A stretch of DNA of 64,000 bases from Idiomarina seosinensis (GCF_003987275.1 NZ_PIQF01000003.1:321171-385170), one strand, 5' to 3'. Positions 17,537 through 26,458 are shown, numbered from the stretch's first letter. Notes: generated by a model from the letters alone, not told the origin. Numbers and translations are program-made.

Positions 17537-17914
17537 ATGTCGAATGTAACGGTCGTATACACCAAGTCAGAGCTCGAACGTGCTATTGAGAGACAAGACA
17601 AAACAATAGCTGTAAAAAGCGCGTCGTTGGCTGATGACGTGAAAACATTGAAGTCAGCATCATCTGGTGCCTTTGCGTTAGCTGTCGGTTCAGCTGGAGT
17701 CTTTGCTACCAACTTCTGGAATCCGCTGGGATGGGGCTCAGGTATTATCGGAACCTTATCTACCGGCTCACTGATCACCGCCATAGTGGCGATAGGGCTC
17801 AGCACAACGTTGCTGTTTGCTATTTACAATGACTACTCAATAAAAGGGCGAACGTCGATTCGACTGGCTGGTGGTAATAGCATCGATGCCGACCTGGTTA
17901 TGGAGAGGGACTAG
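17537..17914 (+). CDS. Small membrane protein (about two TM segments), partner of the LytTR gene
   Basis: Charged N-terminal helix, then hydrophobic stretches (GAFALAVGSAGVFATNFWNPLGW, GSLITAIVAIGLSTTLLFAIY); followed 2 nt later by the LytTR gene. Confidence 0.6.
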   Translation: MSNVTVVYTKSELERAIERQDKTIAVKSASLADDVKTLKSASSGAFALAVGSAGVFATNFWNPLGWGSGIIGTLSTGSLITAIVAIGLSTTLLFAIYNDYSIKGRTSIRLAGGNSIDADLVMERD

Positions 17915-17916
17915 TT

Positions 17917-18258
17917 ATGGGTAGCATGAGACGAAACATTATTGCCGTTAAAACGCGTCCTGGTGAGGTTCGTTTTGTTGCCGTTGCTTCCATCGAGCGT
18001 GTGGAAGCGTTTGGTAATTACGTGAAGATTCACTTCGGTAACGAGCGGGTGCTTCATCGAGCAACGCTATCGGATATGGAAGAAATACTGGATGATAGAT
18101 TCATTCGAATCCACCGAAGCCATATTGTAAAACGCGAGCATCTTCGAAAGCTTCTTTCCGAGCTGGGTCGATACCAGGAAGTCGAACTAGCTGATGAAAC
18201 AGTGCTTCCGCTTGGAGGTAACTATAAGCGCCAACTAATGCTCGAAGTTGGTTTGTAG
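17917..18258 (+). CDS. Stand-alone LytTR DNA-binding domain regulator
   Basis: VASIERVEAFGNYVKIHF...LHRATLSDMEEILDDRFIRIHRSHIVKREHL..., characteristic LytTR motifs with no receiver domain. Confidence 0.88.
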   Translation: MGSMRRNIIAVKTRPGEVRFVAVASIERVEAFGNYVKIHFGNERVLHRATLSDMEEILDDRFIRIHRSHIVKREHLRKLLSELGRYQEVELADETVLPLGGNYKRQLMLEVGL

Positions 18259-18264
18259 TGAGTT

Positions 18265-18300
18265 AGCTCAGGGTGTGTCGATCCTGGGCTTATTTTTTTT
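18265..18300 (+). terminator. Probable Rho-independent terminator
   Basis: AGCTCAGG...CCTGGGCT followed by TATTTTTTTT. Confidence 0.6.
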
Positions 18301-18560
18301 GGGAGCCTTAACGATAGCGTTGTCTCTCATGATACCAGCATTAGTGGATGCGTCGCATCGGGCTCGGCACTTTTATCTCTGCAATATTGCAACTTTACGT
18401 TTTTTATTGTGTAGTTTATTTAAGTCGTTTACTGTCAACTACATAGTGGAAAATTAAAGCTGAAAGTTGTGTGTCTGGTAGGAGAATGCAACTATCGATT
18501 AAACGAGTTACACAGTGCGCAAGCACAATACTCAAACGTTACGCAATATGAGAAATAGCC

Positions 18561-19127
18561 ATGGAAGTTAGTGTCGAATTACAAAAAGAGCTTATCGCAG
18601 CTATTGCTTCACTTGGGGCAAGCAAGCCATTTTGGGAAAGCCCTTTCGCTGTCGGACTTCTAACTGCAATTGCTGCAATCAGCGCAGCCTTGATTCAGCG
18701 TTGGCAAGCATTTCGGCTTCAAGAACGTCAATCACAAGTTGAGAGACAGTTGAGAATTCACGAGGTTCAGATGGCAGCATTAAAAAGTTTAGCTCTTATT
18801 GAGCACAAAGTTACACCGAATGAAGAACCTTCTCCTGGGGCAGATGTGCACGAATGGCTAAGCCCAATTGTACACTCTTTAAGTAATGTGGTTTCAGAAC
18901 TCGATCAGTTTCTAAAGGAGTACAGCTATGTATCCCCAACGGAAGTTATTGTTCATATAAGAGCTTCCTTAAATATTGCAAATGAATATAAGTGGGCATC
19001 AATAATGAATGACGCCCATGACTACGAGCCTACTGCAGAAGAGATTGATGCTGTCGTAGCTTTGATAGGGGAGCTCTCCAAGGCAACAGAATCATTCAAA
19101 GTCAACTTGGGAGTGACTGATGTATAA
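18561..19127 (+). CDS. Hypothetical membrane-anchored protein
   Basis: One N-terminal TM helix (FAVGLLTAIAAISAALIQRW) followed by a coiled-coil/helical domain; no family recognised. Confidence 0.55.
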   Translation: MEVSVELQKELIAAIASLGASKPFWESPFAVGLLTAIAAISAALIQRWQAFRLQERQSQVERQLRIHEVQMAALKSLALIEHKVTPNEEPSPGADVHEWLSPIVHSLSNVVSELDQFLKEYSYVSPTEVIVHIRASLNIANEYKWASIMNDAHDYEPTAEEIDAVVALIGELSKATESFKVNLGVTDV

Positions 19128-19205
19128 GAAGTTACTCTACTCGGAAAATTACTCGCTGTTCTCCTAACGTTGCCGTGAGTACTGTGTTGTGCGGATCTAT
19201 CAGTA

Positions 19206-20204
19206 ATGAGTTACATATCAAATAGCGTTCTTGGTCGTGATGCCAAAATAAAGGCTGTCAAAGAGGCAATTGAGTTGCTTGGGTATGTGCGTCTCCGGAA
19301 GGAGTTCAATACTCAAAACTTGGTTGGAGATTACATGTGGACCTCGGAAACTGAATATCAAAGCTATGTCGGCGTTGAGCTTCAGGTTTATAGTGAAAAA
19401 AGCAAGGGCCAGATTACCGTAAATACGAGATCCCGACTGGGAAGAAGCTACTGGGACCTACAACACCAGAATAAGACTCTCAAAGTGCTTCGTGACTTTT
19501 TTGGGGGCTATTTTGAGACTGATGCTGGACGAAATAGATATTGGCACTCTGAAGGTAAACCACCCAGTGCAGTAGCTGCTGGTTGCTACTTGGCTCGCTG
19601 GCGACTTCATAATGCTTTGATAAAGCCAAGAATTTATCTGCAGCAAAGAGGAATGACCCAGCCACATGCTAAAGAAGAGCCAACTGGAATTGGCTTTATC
19701 GACGAAACCAATCCTAGGTTATTTTCCAACAACTTGGTTCTTCCCTATATGTTTGCTGTTTGGGAAGCTTACTTTCGAGATTCGTTCATCTCAGTGTTGT
19801 CAAGCTCAAACTCCCGAGAGAAGGCCTTAAAAAAAGCAAATTTGAATGTTGCTCAGCTTGAGGAGGTTGCGTCCAGCACAGTCAGCGTCGAACAGGCTGT
19901 AGCAGAGCATTTTTCGTTTCAGCGGCCACGCAGGATATCTGAAAATTTTCGTATGGTCGCCTCAGATTTGGACTTGTCGTCAGTTCTTAAGAAGCCATAT
20001 AAGCGGAGAAAAAAGAGTCTATATGCTGAAATTGATGAGTTAGTAAGCGCTCGAAATGAGTTTGTGCACACTGGCAGCATGAATACCAAGTTCACTGATA
20101 AAAAACTACTTCGACTGATATCAGATATCGAAGCTGCCGTCGATAGGTGCTATCAAGAGTTTGGTCGTACACTGGGTTTTAAGCCCGATGATGGTTTTCG
20201 ATGA
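19206..20204 (+). CDS. HEPN-like (RiboL-PSP-HEPN/MAE-type) protein
   Basis: LPYMFAVWEAYFRDSFISVL and C-terminal SARNEFVHTG (R-x4-H) as in HEPN RNase domains. Confidence 0.6.
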   Translation: MSYISNSVLGRDAKIKAVKEAIELLGYVRLRKEFNTQNLVGDYMWTSETEYQSYVGVELQVYSEKSKGQITVNTRSRLGRSYWDLQHQNKTLKVLRDFFGGYFETDAGRNRYWHSEGKPPSAVAAGCYLARWRLHNALIKPRIYLQQRGMTQPHAKEEPTGIGFIDETNPRLFSNNLVLPYMFAVWEAYFRDSFISVLSSSNSREKALKKANLNVAQLEEVASSTVSVEQAVAEHFSFQRPRRISENFRMVASDLDLSSVLKKPYKRRKKSLYAEIDELVSARNEFVHTGSMNTKFTDKKLLRLISDIEAAVDRCYQEFGRTLGFKPDDGFR

Positions 20205-20318
20205 AAAACCATACAACAAGGCGAACCACAGCTACCGCTTTTCGTTGCGGTTTAGCCTTGCTTCCGCAACATGTTTTGCCCCCGAAAGGGGTTGCTCATC
20301 CCTAAAACTTTTTTGATT

Positions 20319-20915
20319 TTATTTCGAAAAGCTTAGGTTCTGTTCGTTACTATCTCCTAACTTGAAACTCTCAGCGAGCCGGGACGCAGCATTCGCCAAC
20401 TCATGACAGTGCATTGGCTCCCTAACCGAACTGTCGGCAACTTCAAAATTTAGGTTTGTACGACAATGCTGATTGTACTTGGCAGCGATGCTGTTTAAGT
20501 ATTTTTTGAGCGTATGAACCGCAAGTTTGTTTGGTTGGGTCCAGCTGTCTCGAATCATAAGAAGCAAATCGCGGTGAGAGCAGTCCATATCGATGCCGTA
20601 ACGATTCAAATGCAGCACACAGGTTAGGTATGCTGTTTCGGCGGCTTTGTCTGAATTCGGGTGCCAGTTGCTATGCGCCAGCTGAGTAGCGTATTCAGCT
20701 GCAATCTGAAAGATGGTCTCGAGACTGACGTCGAAGCCATCGTACTTTCTGCCGATAACGATAGTAATTTTTATCAAGGCTGAAGTATTCACCGCAGGCT
20801 CTACCTTGCCGTGTAATGCTAAGTGCGCTTTGACGATATCGCTTGCGTTGAGGAACGAGAGCTTCATTGTGAGTTCCTCTTTGTTAAGGCGTTTAAATAG
20901 CCCTGGCAGACTCAA
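20319..20915 (-). CDS. Hypothetical island protein, co-transcribed with an AlpA-like gene
   Basis: 198-aa ORF overlapping the AlpA-like stop by 4 nt. Confidence 0.6.
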   Translation of the reverse strand: MSLPGLFKRLNKEELTMKLSFLNASDIVKAHLALHGKVEPAVNTSALIKITIVIGRKYDGFDVSLETIFQIAAEYATQLAHSNWHPNSDKAAETAYLTCVLHLNRYGIDMDCSHRDLLLMIRDSWTQPNKLAVHTLKKYLNSIAAKYNQHCRTNLNFEVADSSVREPMHCHELANAASRLAESFKLGDSNEQNLSFSK

Positions 20916-21142
20916 TACTTGATTTTTGGGACTGACAAACCGCGCTTTTCATCAATACGATCCATCATCCACTCATCAACTTCCGAGTCTAACCAGGCGA
21001 CGTTTCTTCCCAGTGTGTTAACAGGTTTGGGGAACTTGCCTTCCCCCATCATTTTATAAATTGAGGTGCGCCCCAGCCCGACGCGTTCTTGAACCTCGCT
21101 TAATCGTAGAAACCGCATGAGCTTCTCCTTATTCTGTGTCAT
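20912..21142 (-). CDS. AlpA-family regulator / excisionase-like
   Basis: MRFLRLSEVQERVGLGRTSIYKMMGEGKFPKPVNTLGRNVAWLDSEVDEWM. Confidence 0.92.
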   Translation of the reverse strand: MTQNKEKLMRFLRLSEVQERVGLGRTSIYKMMGEGKFPKPVNTLGRNVAWLDSEVDEWMMDRIDEKRGLSVPKIKY

Positions 21143-21252
21143 AGGATTAGTAGGAATTGAGATGAATTAAGGCGAATAAAGAACCTACCGAATTTCAGGC
21201 CTATATCACGCACGTGCATTCAAGAATCGAAAACAAAACATGGAGACACAAA

Positions 21253-21726
21253 ATGCACGAGCAAAATGCCGAGTATGTAACGAATGGGCCAATGACTGAG
21301 GTTGATGTGCTCAACAAAGCGTCTGAGATACTGGAGACGAAGTTTTTGAAGGGGGAGGGTTTTACCAGTCCGTCTGCGGCAAAAGACTTCCTGAGGTACA
21401 AGCTGGCGCATCAAAAGCGTGAGGTGTTCGCCATCTTGCTAATGGATTCACAGCACCGGCTGATTGAGTACAAAGAACTGTTCTTCGGCACGATCAACGC
21501 GGCACCGGTGTATCCCCGTGAGGTGATGAAAGAAGTGCTTCAGCAAAACGCCGCTGCCATCATCCTGGCGCACAACCATCCGTCGGGTGTGACCGAGCCA
21601 TCGGAAGCTGACAAGCGTGTGACGACGCGTATCAAGGATGCACTCAATCACATCGACGTCCCCGTGCTTGACCACATCGTAGTAGGCCAAGACACGGTTT
21701 CGTTTGCTGAAAGGGGGCTGTTGTAA
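21253..21726 (+). CDS. radC: RadC-like JAB/MPN domain protein
   Basis: AHNHPSGVTEPSEAD JAMM motif; short island-type RadC. Start MHEQNAEY preferred over the tracked 21214. Confidence 0.92.
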   Translation: MHEQNAEYVTNGPMTEVDVLNKASEILETKFLKGEGFTSPSAAKDFLRYKLAHQKREVFAILLMDSQHRLIEYKELFFGTINAAPVYPREVMKEVLQQNAAAIILAHNHPSGVTEPSEADKRVTTRIKDALNHIDVPVLDHIVVGQDTVSFAERGLL

Positions 21727-21815
21727 TTGTAATGCCGCTAAGCGCGTAGAGGAGGTTTTCCCTGGGCCTCTGCTACGTTGCTTGGTGCCTTATGCTGGCG
21801 CTTTATTTTTTTGTC

Positions 21816-22505
21816 TTACTTACGGCTTGTAGTAAACGAAGGGCGGCCACGTTGATAAAGCGTTGTACTCTCCTTGCATAGGTAGCTGTAATGCCTAAAA
21901 GCCTCTCGAATTTCCTGACTGGATGAATTAAACGGGCCTTTTAAGCGACGGTATGACGGCGTTGAGCCATGAATTAAATACTCGGTAGGGCCAGCGTTAA
22001 CGCCACCCGTACTATACCAGGCATCTCTAATGATTTTCCCTAACTCTGAGTTATCACCAGGTCCCAAGTTGCCTACCTGCCTAAATACATCGTTATTAAC
22101 GAAAATAACAATATGGTAATGCTCGTATGGTGACTGTATGCTTTGCTCGGCCTTACGGGCATATCTCACAGTGCAAGGATGTGCATAGCCTTTGAGTAAC
22201 CTTTCTCTGTCATATTTCGCCTTAACTTTCCGGTTAACAGCTCTGATGAAATGCTCCATTGGCGGTTCAAGGTGTAAAGGAATACCGGCTACAGGCACTC
22301 TCAAATCAAAGCGAACAGCCAGCGTACGTGGATGTTCATCAAGCGCTCTGGTCATTGTGTCATGCAGACCATCTAAGGGCTCCTGAATATACGGTACATG
22401 CTGAGGCCAAAGAGGAAGGCCTCTGTATGAGCTGTCGTAGTAGAGTGTTTGGTTGTGGTTCATTGGATTACGTATTGGTAAATTCATAATTAGCTCCATG
22501 ATCAT
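21816..22505 (-). CDS. Inovirus Gp2-like / YagK-YfjJ C-terminal domain protein
   Basis: Rep-like pattern: YEHYHIVIFVNNDVF, KAKYDRERLLKGYAHPCTVRYARKAEQ, GGVNAGPTEYLIHGS. Confidence 0.65.
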   Translation of the reverse strand: MIMELIMNLPIRNPMNHNQTLYYDSSYRGLPLWPQHVPYIQEPLDGLHDTMTRALDEHPRTLAVRFDLRVPVAGIPLHLEPPMEHFIRAVNRKVKAKYDRERLLKGYAHPCTVRYARKAEQSIQSPYEHYHIVIFVNNDVFRQVGNLGPGDNSELGKIIRDAWYSTGGVNAGPTEYLIHGSTPSYRRLKGPFNSSSQEIREAFRHYSYLCKESTTLYQRGRPSFTTSRK

Positions 22506-22588
22506 TAAATACTCATAACTGATCTGAACTTGTAATCTTTAACCATGAGTCAGACGGTAAGCTTTGGGCTTACCTATCACTGGCTAAG

Positions 22589-22612
22589 CATTGGTTACTT
22601 GACGTACCAATG
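22589..22612. repeat. Inverted repeat CATTGGT-N10-ACCAATG
   Basis: Perfect 7-bp arms in the intergenic region upstream of the Gp2-like gene. Confidence 0.6.
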
Positions 22613-22718
22613 AATGATGTACACAGTGGTAGTTATAAGTATTACTATTACCGAGAAAACGAGTGTCGGCATACACGTCACTTTTTGATCCTAGGTGACA
22701 GCATGCTCGACGATTTTG

Positions 22719-22745
22719 ACTAACTCTCGTTGTTCGGAAGTTAGT
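22719..22745. repeat. Inverted repeat ACTAACT-N13-AGTTAGT
   Basis: Perfect 7-bp arms in the same intergenic region. Confidence 0.55.
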
Positions 22746-22850
22746 ATTTGATTGGCAAAAAAATTGCCGGTTGGGCAATGCTACGAGGCTGATCAATTCC
22801 TCGTAGCGAGTGCCGTTATCGAGCCGATTTCAAATCGAAATGGTCGAAAA

Positions 22851-22880
22851 TCCTGATACTTCTGATACGGTGTATCAGGA
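22851..22880. repeat. Iterated half-sites TCCTGATAC-TTCTGATACGGT-GTATCAGGA
   Basis: Perfect 9-bp inverted arms plus a third direct CTGATAC (22862-22868) inside the spacer. Confidence 0.75.
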
Positions 22881-22979
22881 ATATCCGTTTTATAGACCTA
22901 GTTCGTTTTGGGGGCGGCCTTGTTTTGATTCATGACCGCCCGCTAGGCCATTGATATGAATTAAAAGAAGCTTCCTTGA

Positions 22980-24557
22980 CTACCGCCAACGTGAAAACGT
23001 TTGAGCTTGCAGAGGCGTTTGGCTCAAAGGTGGATTCATCAGGTAGAATTGAGACAGCTTTTCTTTATTGCAGAAGTCAGACCACATATAAGGGTCATAA
23101 ACAAGCTTTGGCTTCAAGTCGATAACAACTAGGCCAGTATTTTTAAATGTAAAGACTGTTATTTCCCCCCAATTAATAAGTAAATCCAAAACTTGGTCTC
23201 TGACGTCTATATCGCGTAAAATAGCTAGTCTGCTTCTACGAAGATCGGCAGCCCTATAATACCTTTCGCCATTGTCGCGAACCTGTTGAAAATAGCTGAG
23301 AACGCTTAAGGTATTTTTTATATAATCAGGGTATTGCTGAAAATATTGTAGAAAATCGTCAGAGCAGTGAAAGACTATTCGTTCTGCGTCTTGAAGAATA
23401 CCCACACTTATGAGGGCCTCAGAGCCTAGCTCAAAATAAGTCAAAAGAGCGGCCAAGCGTGTTATGTTTTCAAATAATTTACTGCCATGATCCGTCGCAT
23501 ATTCTAATCGTCCTCCTGGGTTTTGCGAATTCTCGATTTCATTGTATAAGTCTATTGCGTACTTTCGTGCCTCGTCAGAAAACTTAATTAGCTTACGAGA
23601 TCCTGAGTCATAGTTCTGTCGCACCTGCTTCAGTTCATCAAGAAGCTCTTCGAGCCTTGCGGTAAAATTGCGTTCTCCTTCCTTGTCTTGTGTTATTAAG
23701 TTATTAGACTCTATGAATCTAGAGCCTTGATTATTAAGTGGGCAGCTGAAAAGAAATCTAGCCCAGAAGCCAATACCTGCGGCTTCATCACCATGTTTAT
23801 CGTTGAACTTTTTGATAGCAGCATCTTGAACCAAAAGTGATAGCGTTAGTCTCGTATCTTCAATAGACTGATTGCCAGATGTTTTTCGATGTTTTAAAAG
23901 TGATTCGCCTGACCATTGAGCGTTAAAAAACGGAAGATGTCTAAGGGTATGGCCGTTAAGTGCAATACCTCCTTCACTGGATAACACTGCTATGCAGCCA
24001 TATCCAGCATACATTTCCTCTTGGATTGCTTCTCCGGTTGAATCCTCTACAAGCATTGTTTCCTTAGCCGGAGGCTGCGGTTTCTCAGCTATGAATTTGT
24101 TTAGTTCATCTTGGGCCGTTTCTATGCGTTGTGCATTACCGGATACCAGCGCTGCTTTTAGCTTATTTCTCTTGGCTTCTTGTTGCTCCTTAAAGACCTC
24201 TAGTTTTACCTCATAAATTTCTCTATTCTTCTCGTACTCTCTCCTTTGCTCTTTTTCAAAGTTATAAATTGGCTTGTTAACTCGCGCCGCAACAGCAGAC
24301 TTTCTGAGTCCTGATTCGCCTTTAGTGCATATATACATCGATGTCGGTATTCGACCACCATATACTGGTTCAACATCGGCCAGGCATTGGACGACAGTTG
24401 AAATTGCGCCGAGTAAGACATTCAATGTCAATAAATTCGGCGCTTGAACAGTATTTCCAATTGACTCTACCCCCGCGTGTATTATCGGGCAATTCGGGAC
24501 CCCTCCCTCTAAACTTCTACCCGAAGTAGGTGGTGTCATCATTAAATCATGATGCAT
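22980..24557 (-). CDS. DUF3987/YfjI-like primase-helicase-type protein
   Basis: Motifs resembling DUF3987 proteins (PTSMYICTKGESGLRKSAVAARV, EEMYAGYGCIAVLSSEGGIALNG, ARFLFSCPLN). Start MHHDLMM preferred over the tracked 24605. Confidence 0.75.
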   Translation of the reverse strand: MHHDLMMTPPTSGRSLEGGVPNCPIIHAGVESIGNTVQAPNLLTLNVLLGAISTVVQCLADVEPVYGGRIPTSMYICTKGESGLRKSAVAARVNKPIYNFEKEQRREYEKNREIYEVKLEVFKEQQEAKRNKLKAALVSGNAQRIETAQDELNKFIAEKPQPPAKETMLVEDSTGEAIQEEMYAGYGCIAVLSSEGGIALNGHTLRHLPFFNAQWSGESLLKHRKTSGNQSIEDTRLTLSLLVQDAAIKKFNDKHGDEAAGIGFWARFLFSCPLNNQGSRFIESNNLITQDKEGERNFTARLEELLDELKQVRQNYDSGSRKLIKFSDEARKYAIDLYNEIENSQNPGGRLEYATDHGSKLFENITRLAALLTYFELGSEALISVGILQDAERIVFHCSDDFLQYFQQYPDYIKNTLSVLSYFQQVRDNGERYYRAADLRRSRLAILRDIDVRDQVLDLLINWGEITVFTFKNTGLVVIDLKPKLVYDPYMWSDFCNKEKLSQFYLMNPPLSQTPLQAQTFSRWR

Positions 24558-24780
24558 TCCGCTCCTCCTTACGCGCATTAATCCAGTCAATAACTTCTTG
24601 CTCAATGTAACGAACCGACCGCTCTCCTAGGCTAATCGGCTTTGGGTAAGTGGGATCGTACTGTTTCGAGTTTTTATCTAACTTCGCAAAGTGGTACGAT
24701 TTGGAAATCGACAATAAATCAAGTACCTCTTGAAGTCGCAGCACCTTTCCAGGTAACTGTGCTATGTTGTGTTCTTGCAT
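24547..24780 (-). CDS. AlpA-like helix-turn-helix regulator
   Basis: LRLQEVLDLLSISKSYHFAKLDKNSKQYDPTYPKPISLGERSVRYIEQEVIDWINAR. Confidence 0.85.
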   Translation of the reverse strand: MQEHNIAQLPGKVLRLQEVLDLLSISKSYHFAKLDKNSKQYDPTYPKPISLGERSVRYIEQEVIDWINARKEERNAS

Positions 24781-24913
24781 ACTTCCTCCTTCTGAATAAA
24801 ACTGCGGAACACGCGACTAATTACAGCGAAGAATCTAGACTTGGTAAAGGTTCAAGAAGTGGGAAATAGATTTTTCAAAAAGTTATTTAAAATCATATAT
24901 TTAATAAGGCTTT

Positions 24914-26458
24914 ATGAGTGCACTGCAATTGGAAGAATTAAAGCTTGAAAAAGAGCGTCGCTATCAAGAATGGTGGGCATATGTTTATGCAAGTTGCAGT
25001 GTTGTAGATAGACTGCGTGGGGATGAAGGTCTTTTAGTTGAGACCAAAAAGATCCTTCCGTGGCTGAGACAGATAGACTACAAATACCATCTTATATCTA
25101 CTTATGAGCGCGATGACGAAAGTAGGTATCTAGGGAGCTTAGTAAAGTTGGCTAACTGTCTTGTCTACTCTCATCATAAAACCGTAATCAAGGACGGGCT
25201 AGATCATCGGGTCTATGAGCAAATGGTTCTCGAGTTGAGAAATCCATTTCGAAAGTTGAACAATGATGAGAAAGCTATCGTCGAACAGTTACACCAAGTG
25301 TCCTTGAAGTTCGGGTTTCTTATAGTTGCGCTACTAATAAGTCCAAGAGTCAAAACAAACTGGCGGGCTTTTGTCGAATCAAAAGATGAAGATTTAAAGC
25401 TTATTAAAGATTGGTCGTGCTTCCCTTATCGTTCTATAGAAGAATCTCCTGAAAACTTCCAAATTGCAGTTCCTCCTTACGGGGCTATTATAAAAGAACC
25501 TTGGGATGTGGTCATTTTTTATGATCTTGAACATGATGAACCTGAGGAGATAGCGCTAAAACTCGAAGGCATATTTTTCGAGAATAAGACTGGTAAGCTC
25601 AATAAAAAAAGAAAGCCAAAAAAAATCGAAGTCGGCAACAGGAAAAAATATAGCTTCGCTTTGTATTTCGAGAAAAGCAAAGTGAACAAAACACGTGTAA
25701 TGAACATACTGAATAGTCAAATACAGGTACTCAAAAGTTACTTGAACGGGAGCGGATTGCTATTAAAACAACCTTTAAAGCCTATAAACTTTAATGAGTG
25801 GTTAGCTGGTTACAAAAGTGTGCGCAAGCTACCTCCATTTCGTGATAAGTATACGCTCAAAACCAAGTATCCCAGCGAGTTTCTGTTGTCCTCTTTCCTC
25901 GCTCCATTTCACTATGAAGACATGCCTCAACTTAAAGTCCAAATAGAAAAGTACAACGAAAAGGTAGAGAAACGGAACTATAGTGCTAATACTGTTTACA
26001 GGCGCATAACGAACGCTAAAAAATTGAGTGAAGGCTTGTTAGGCCGAAAAAGAATGCTGGATAAAGATAACTTTAGAAGAGCCGTTGCAATCGAGATTTG
26101 GCAAAACTTACCTCAAGCTACCTCCTTGAGGAAAACGGGAAAATCAAAGGCAGTTAAAGAAGTTATAGACTGGCTTTTGGCAAATAAAAAGGCAGCCATC
26201 GAATATTACAGGCCTAACTATTTTCATTATATTCTAAAAGAGGGAGTTGACGCACATGATAGTGAGGTGAAGAGAGACCCAGTTGAAGGTTATCCCCCCG
26301 ATGATTTCAAAGATGAGAGATACTGCGATGTTCCTGGTGAGCAAGAGCTGCTAGAGCGAGAGTTTTACACCGATTTAGAACTTACTGAGAATTGCATCGA
26401 ACAGGCTGATTACCTTCGAGTTGGCAGTATTAGGAAAGCCAAAAGAGTCAAGAATTAA
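24914..26458 (+). CDS. Hypothetical protein, 514 aa, island cargo
   Basis: Long ORF with coding-like composition between the AlpA-like gene and the integrase; no domain recognised. Confidence 0.65.
   Translation: MSALQLEELKLEKERRYQEWWAYVYASCSVVDRLRGDEGLLVETKKILPWLRQIDYKYHLISTYERDDESRYLGSLVKLANCLVYSHHKTVIKDGLDHRVYEQMVLELRNPFRKLNNDEKAIVEQLHQVSLKFGFLIVALLISPRVKTNWRAFVESKDEDLKLIKDWSCFPYRSIEESPENFQIAVPPYGAIIKEPWDVVIFYDLEHDEPEEIALKLEGIFFENKTGKLNKKRKPKKIEVGNRKKYSFALYFEKSKVNKTRVMNILNSQIQVLKSYLNGSGLLLKQPLKPINFNEWLAGYKSVRKLPPFRDKYTLKTKYPSEFLLSSFLAPFHYEDMPQLKVQIEKYNEKVEKRNYSANTVYRRITNAKKLSEGLLGRKRMLDKDNFRRAVAIEIWQNLPQATSLRKTGKSKAVKEVIDWLLANKKAAIEYYRPNYFHYILKEGVDAHDSEVKRDPVEGYPPDDFKDERYCDVPGEQELLEREFYTDLELTENCIEQADYLRVGSIRKAKRVKN

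Noticed and set aside
20210-20300. Possible integron attC site after the HEPN-like gene
   Set aside because: CATACAACAAGGCG...TTGCGG looks superficially attC-like, but no matching RYYYAAC / GTTRRRY core pair was found; kept only as a structured region.
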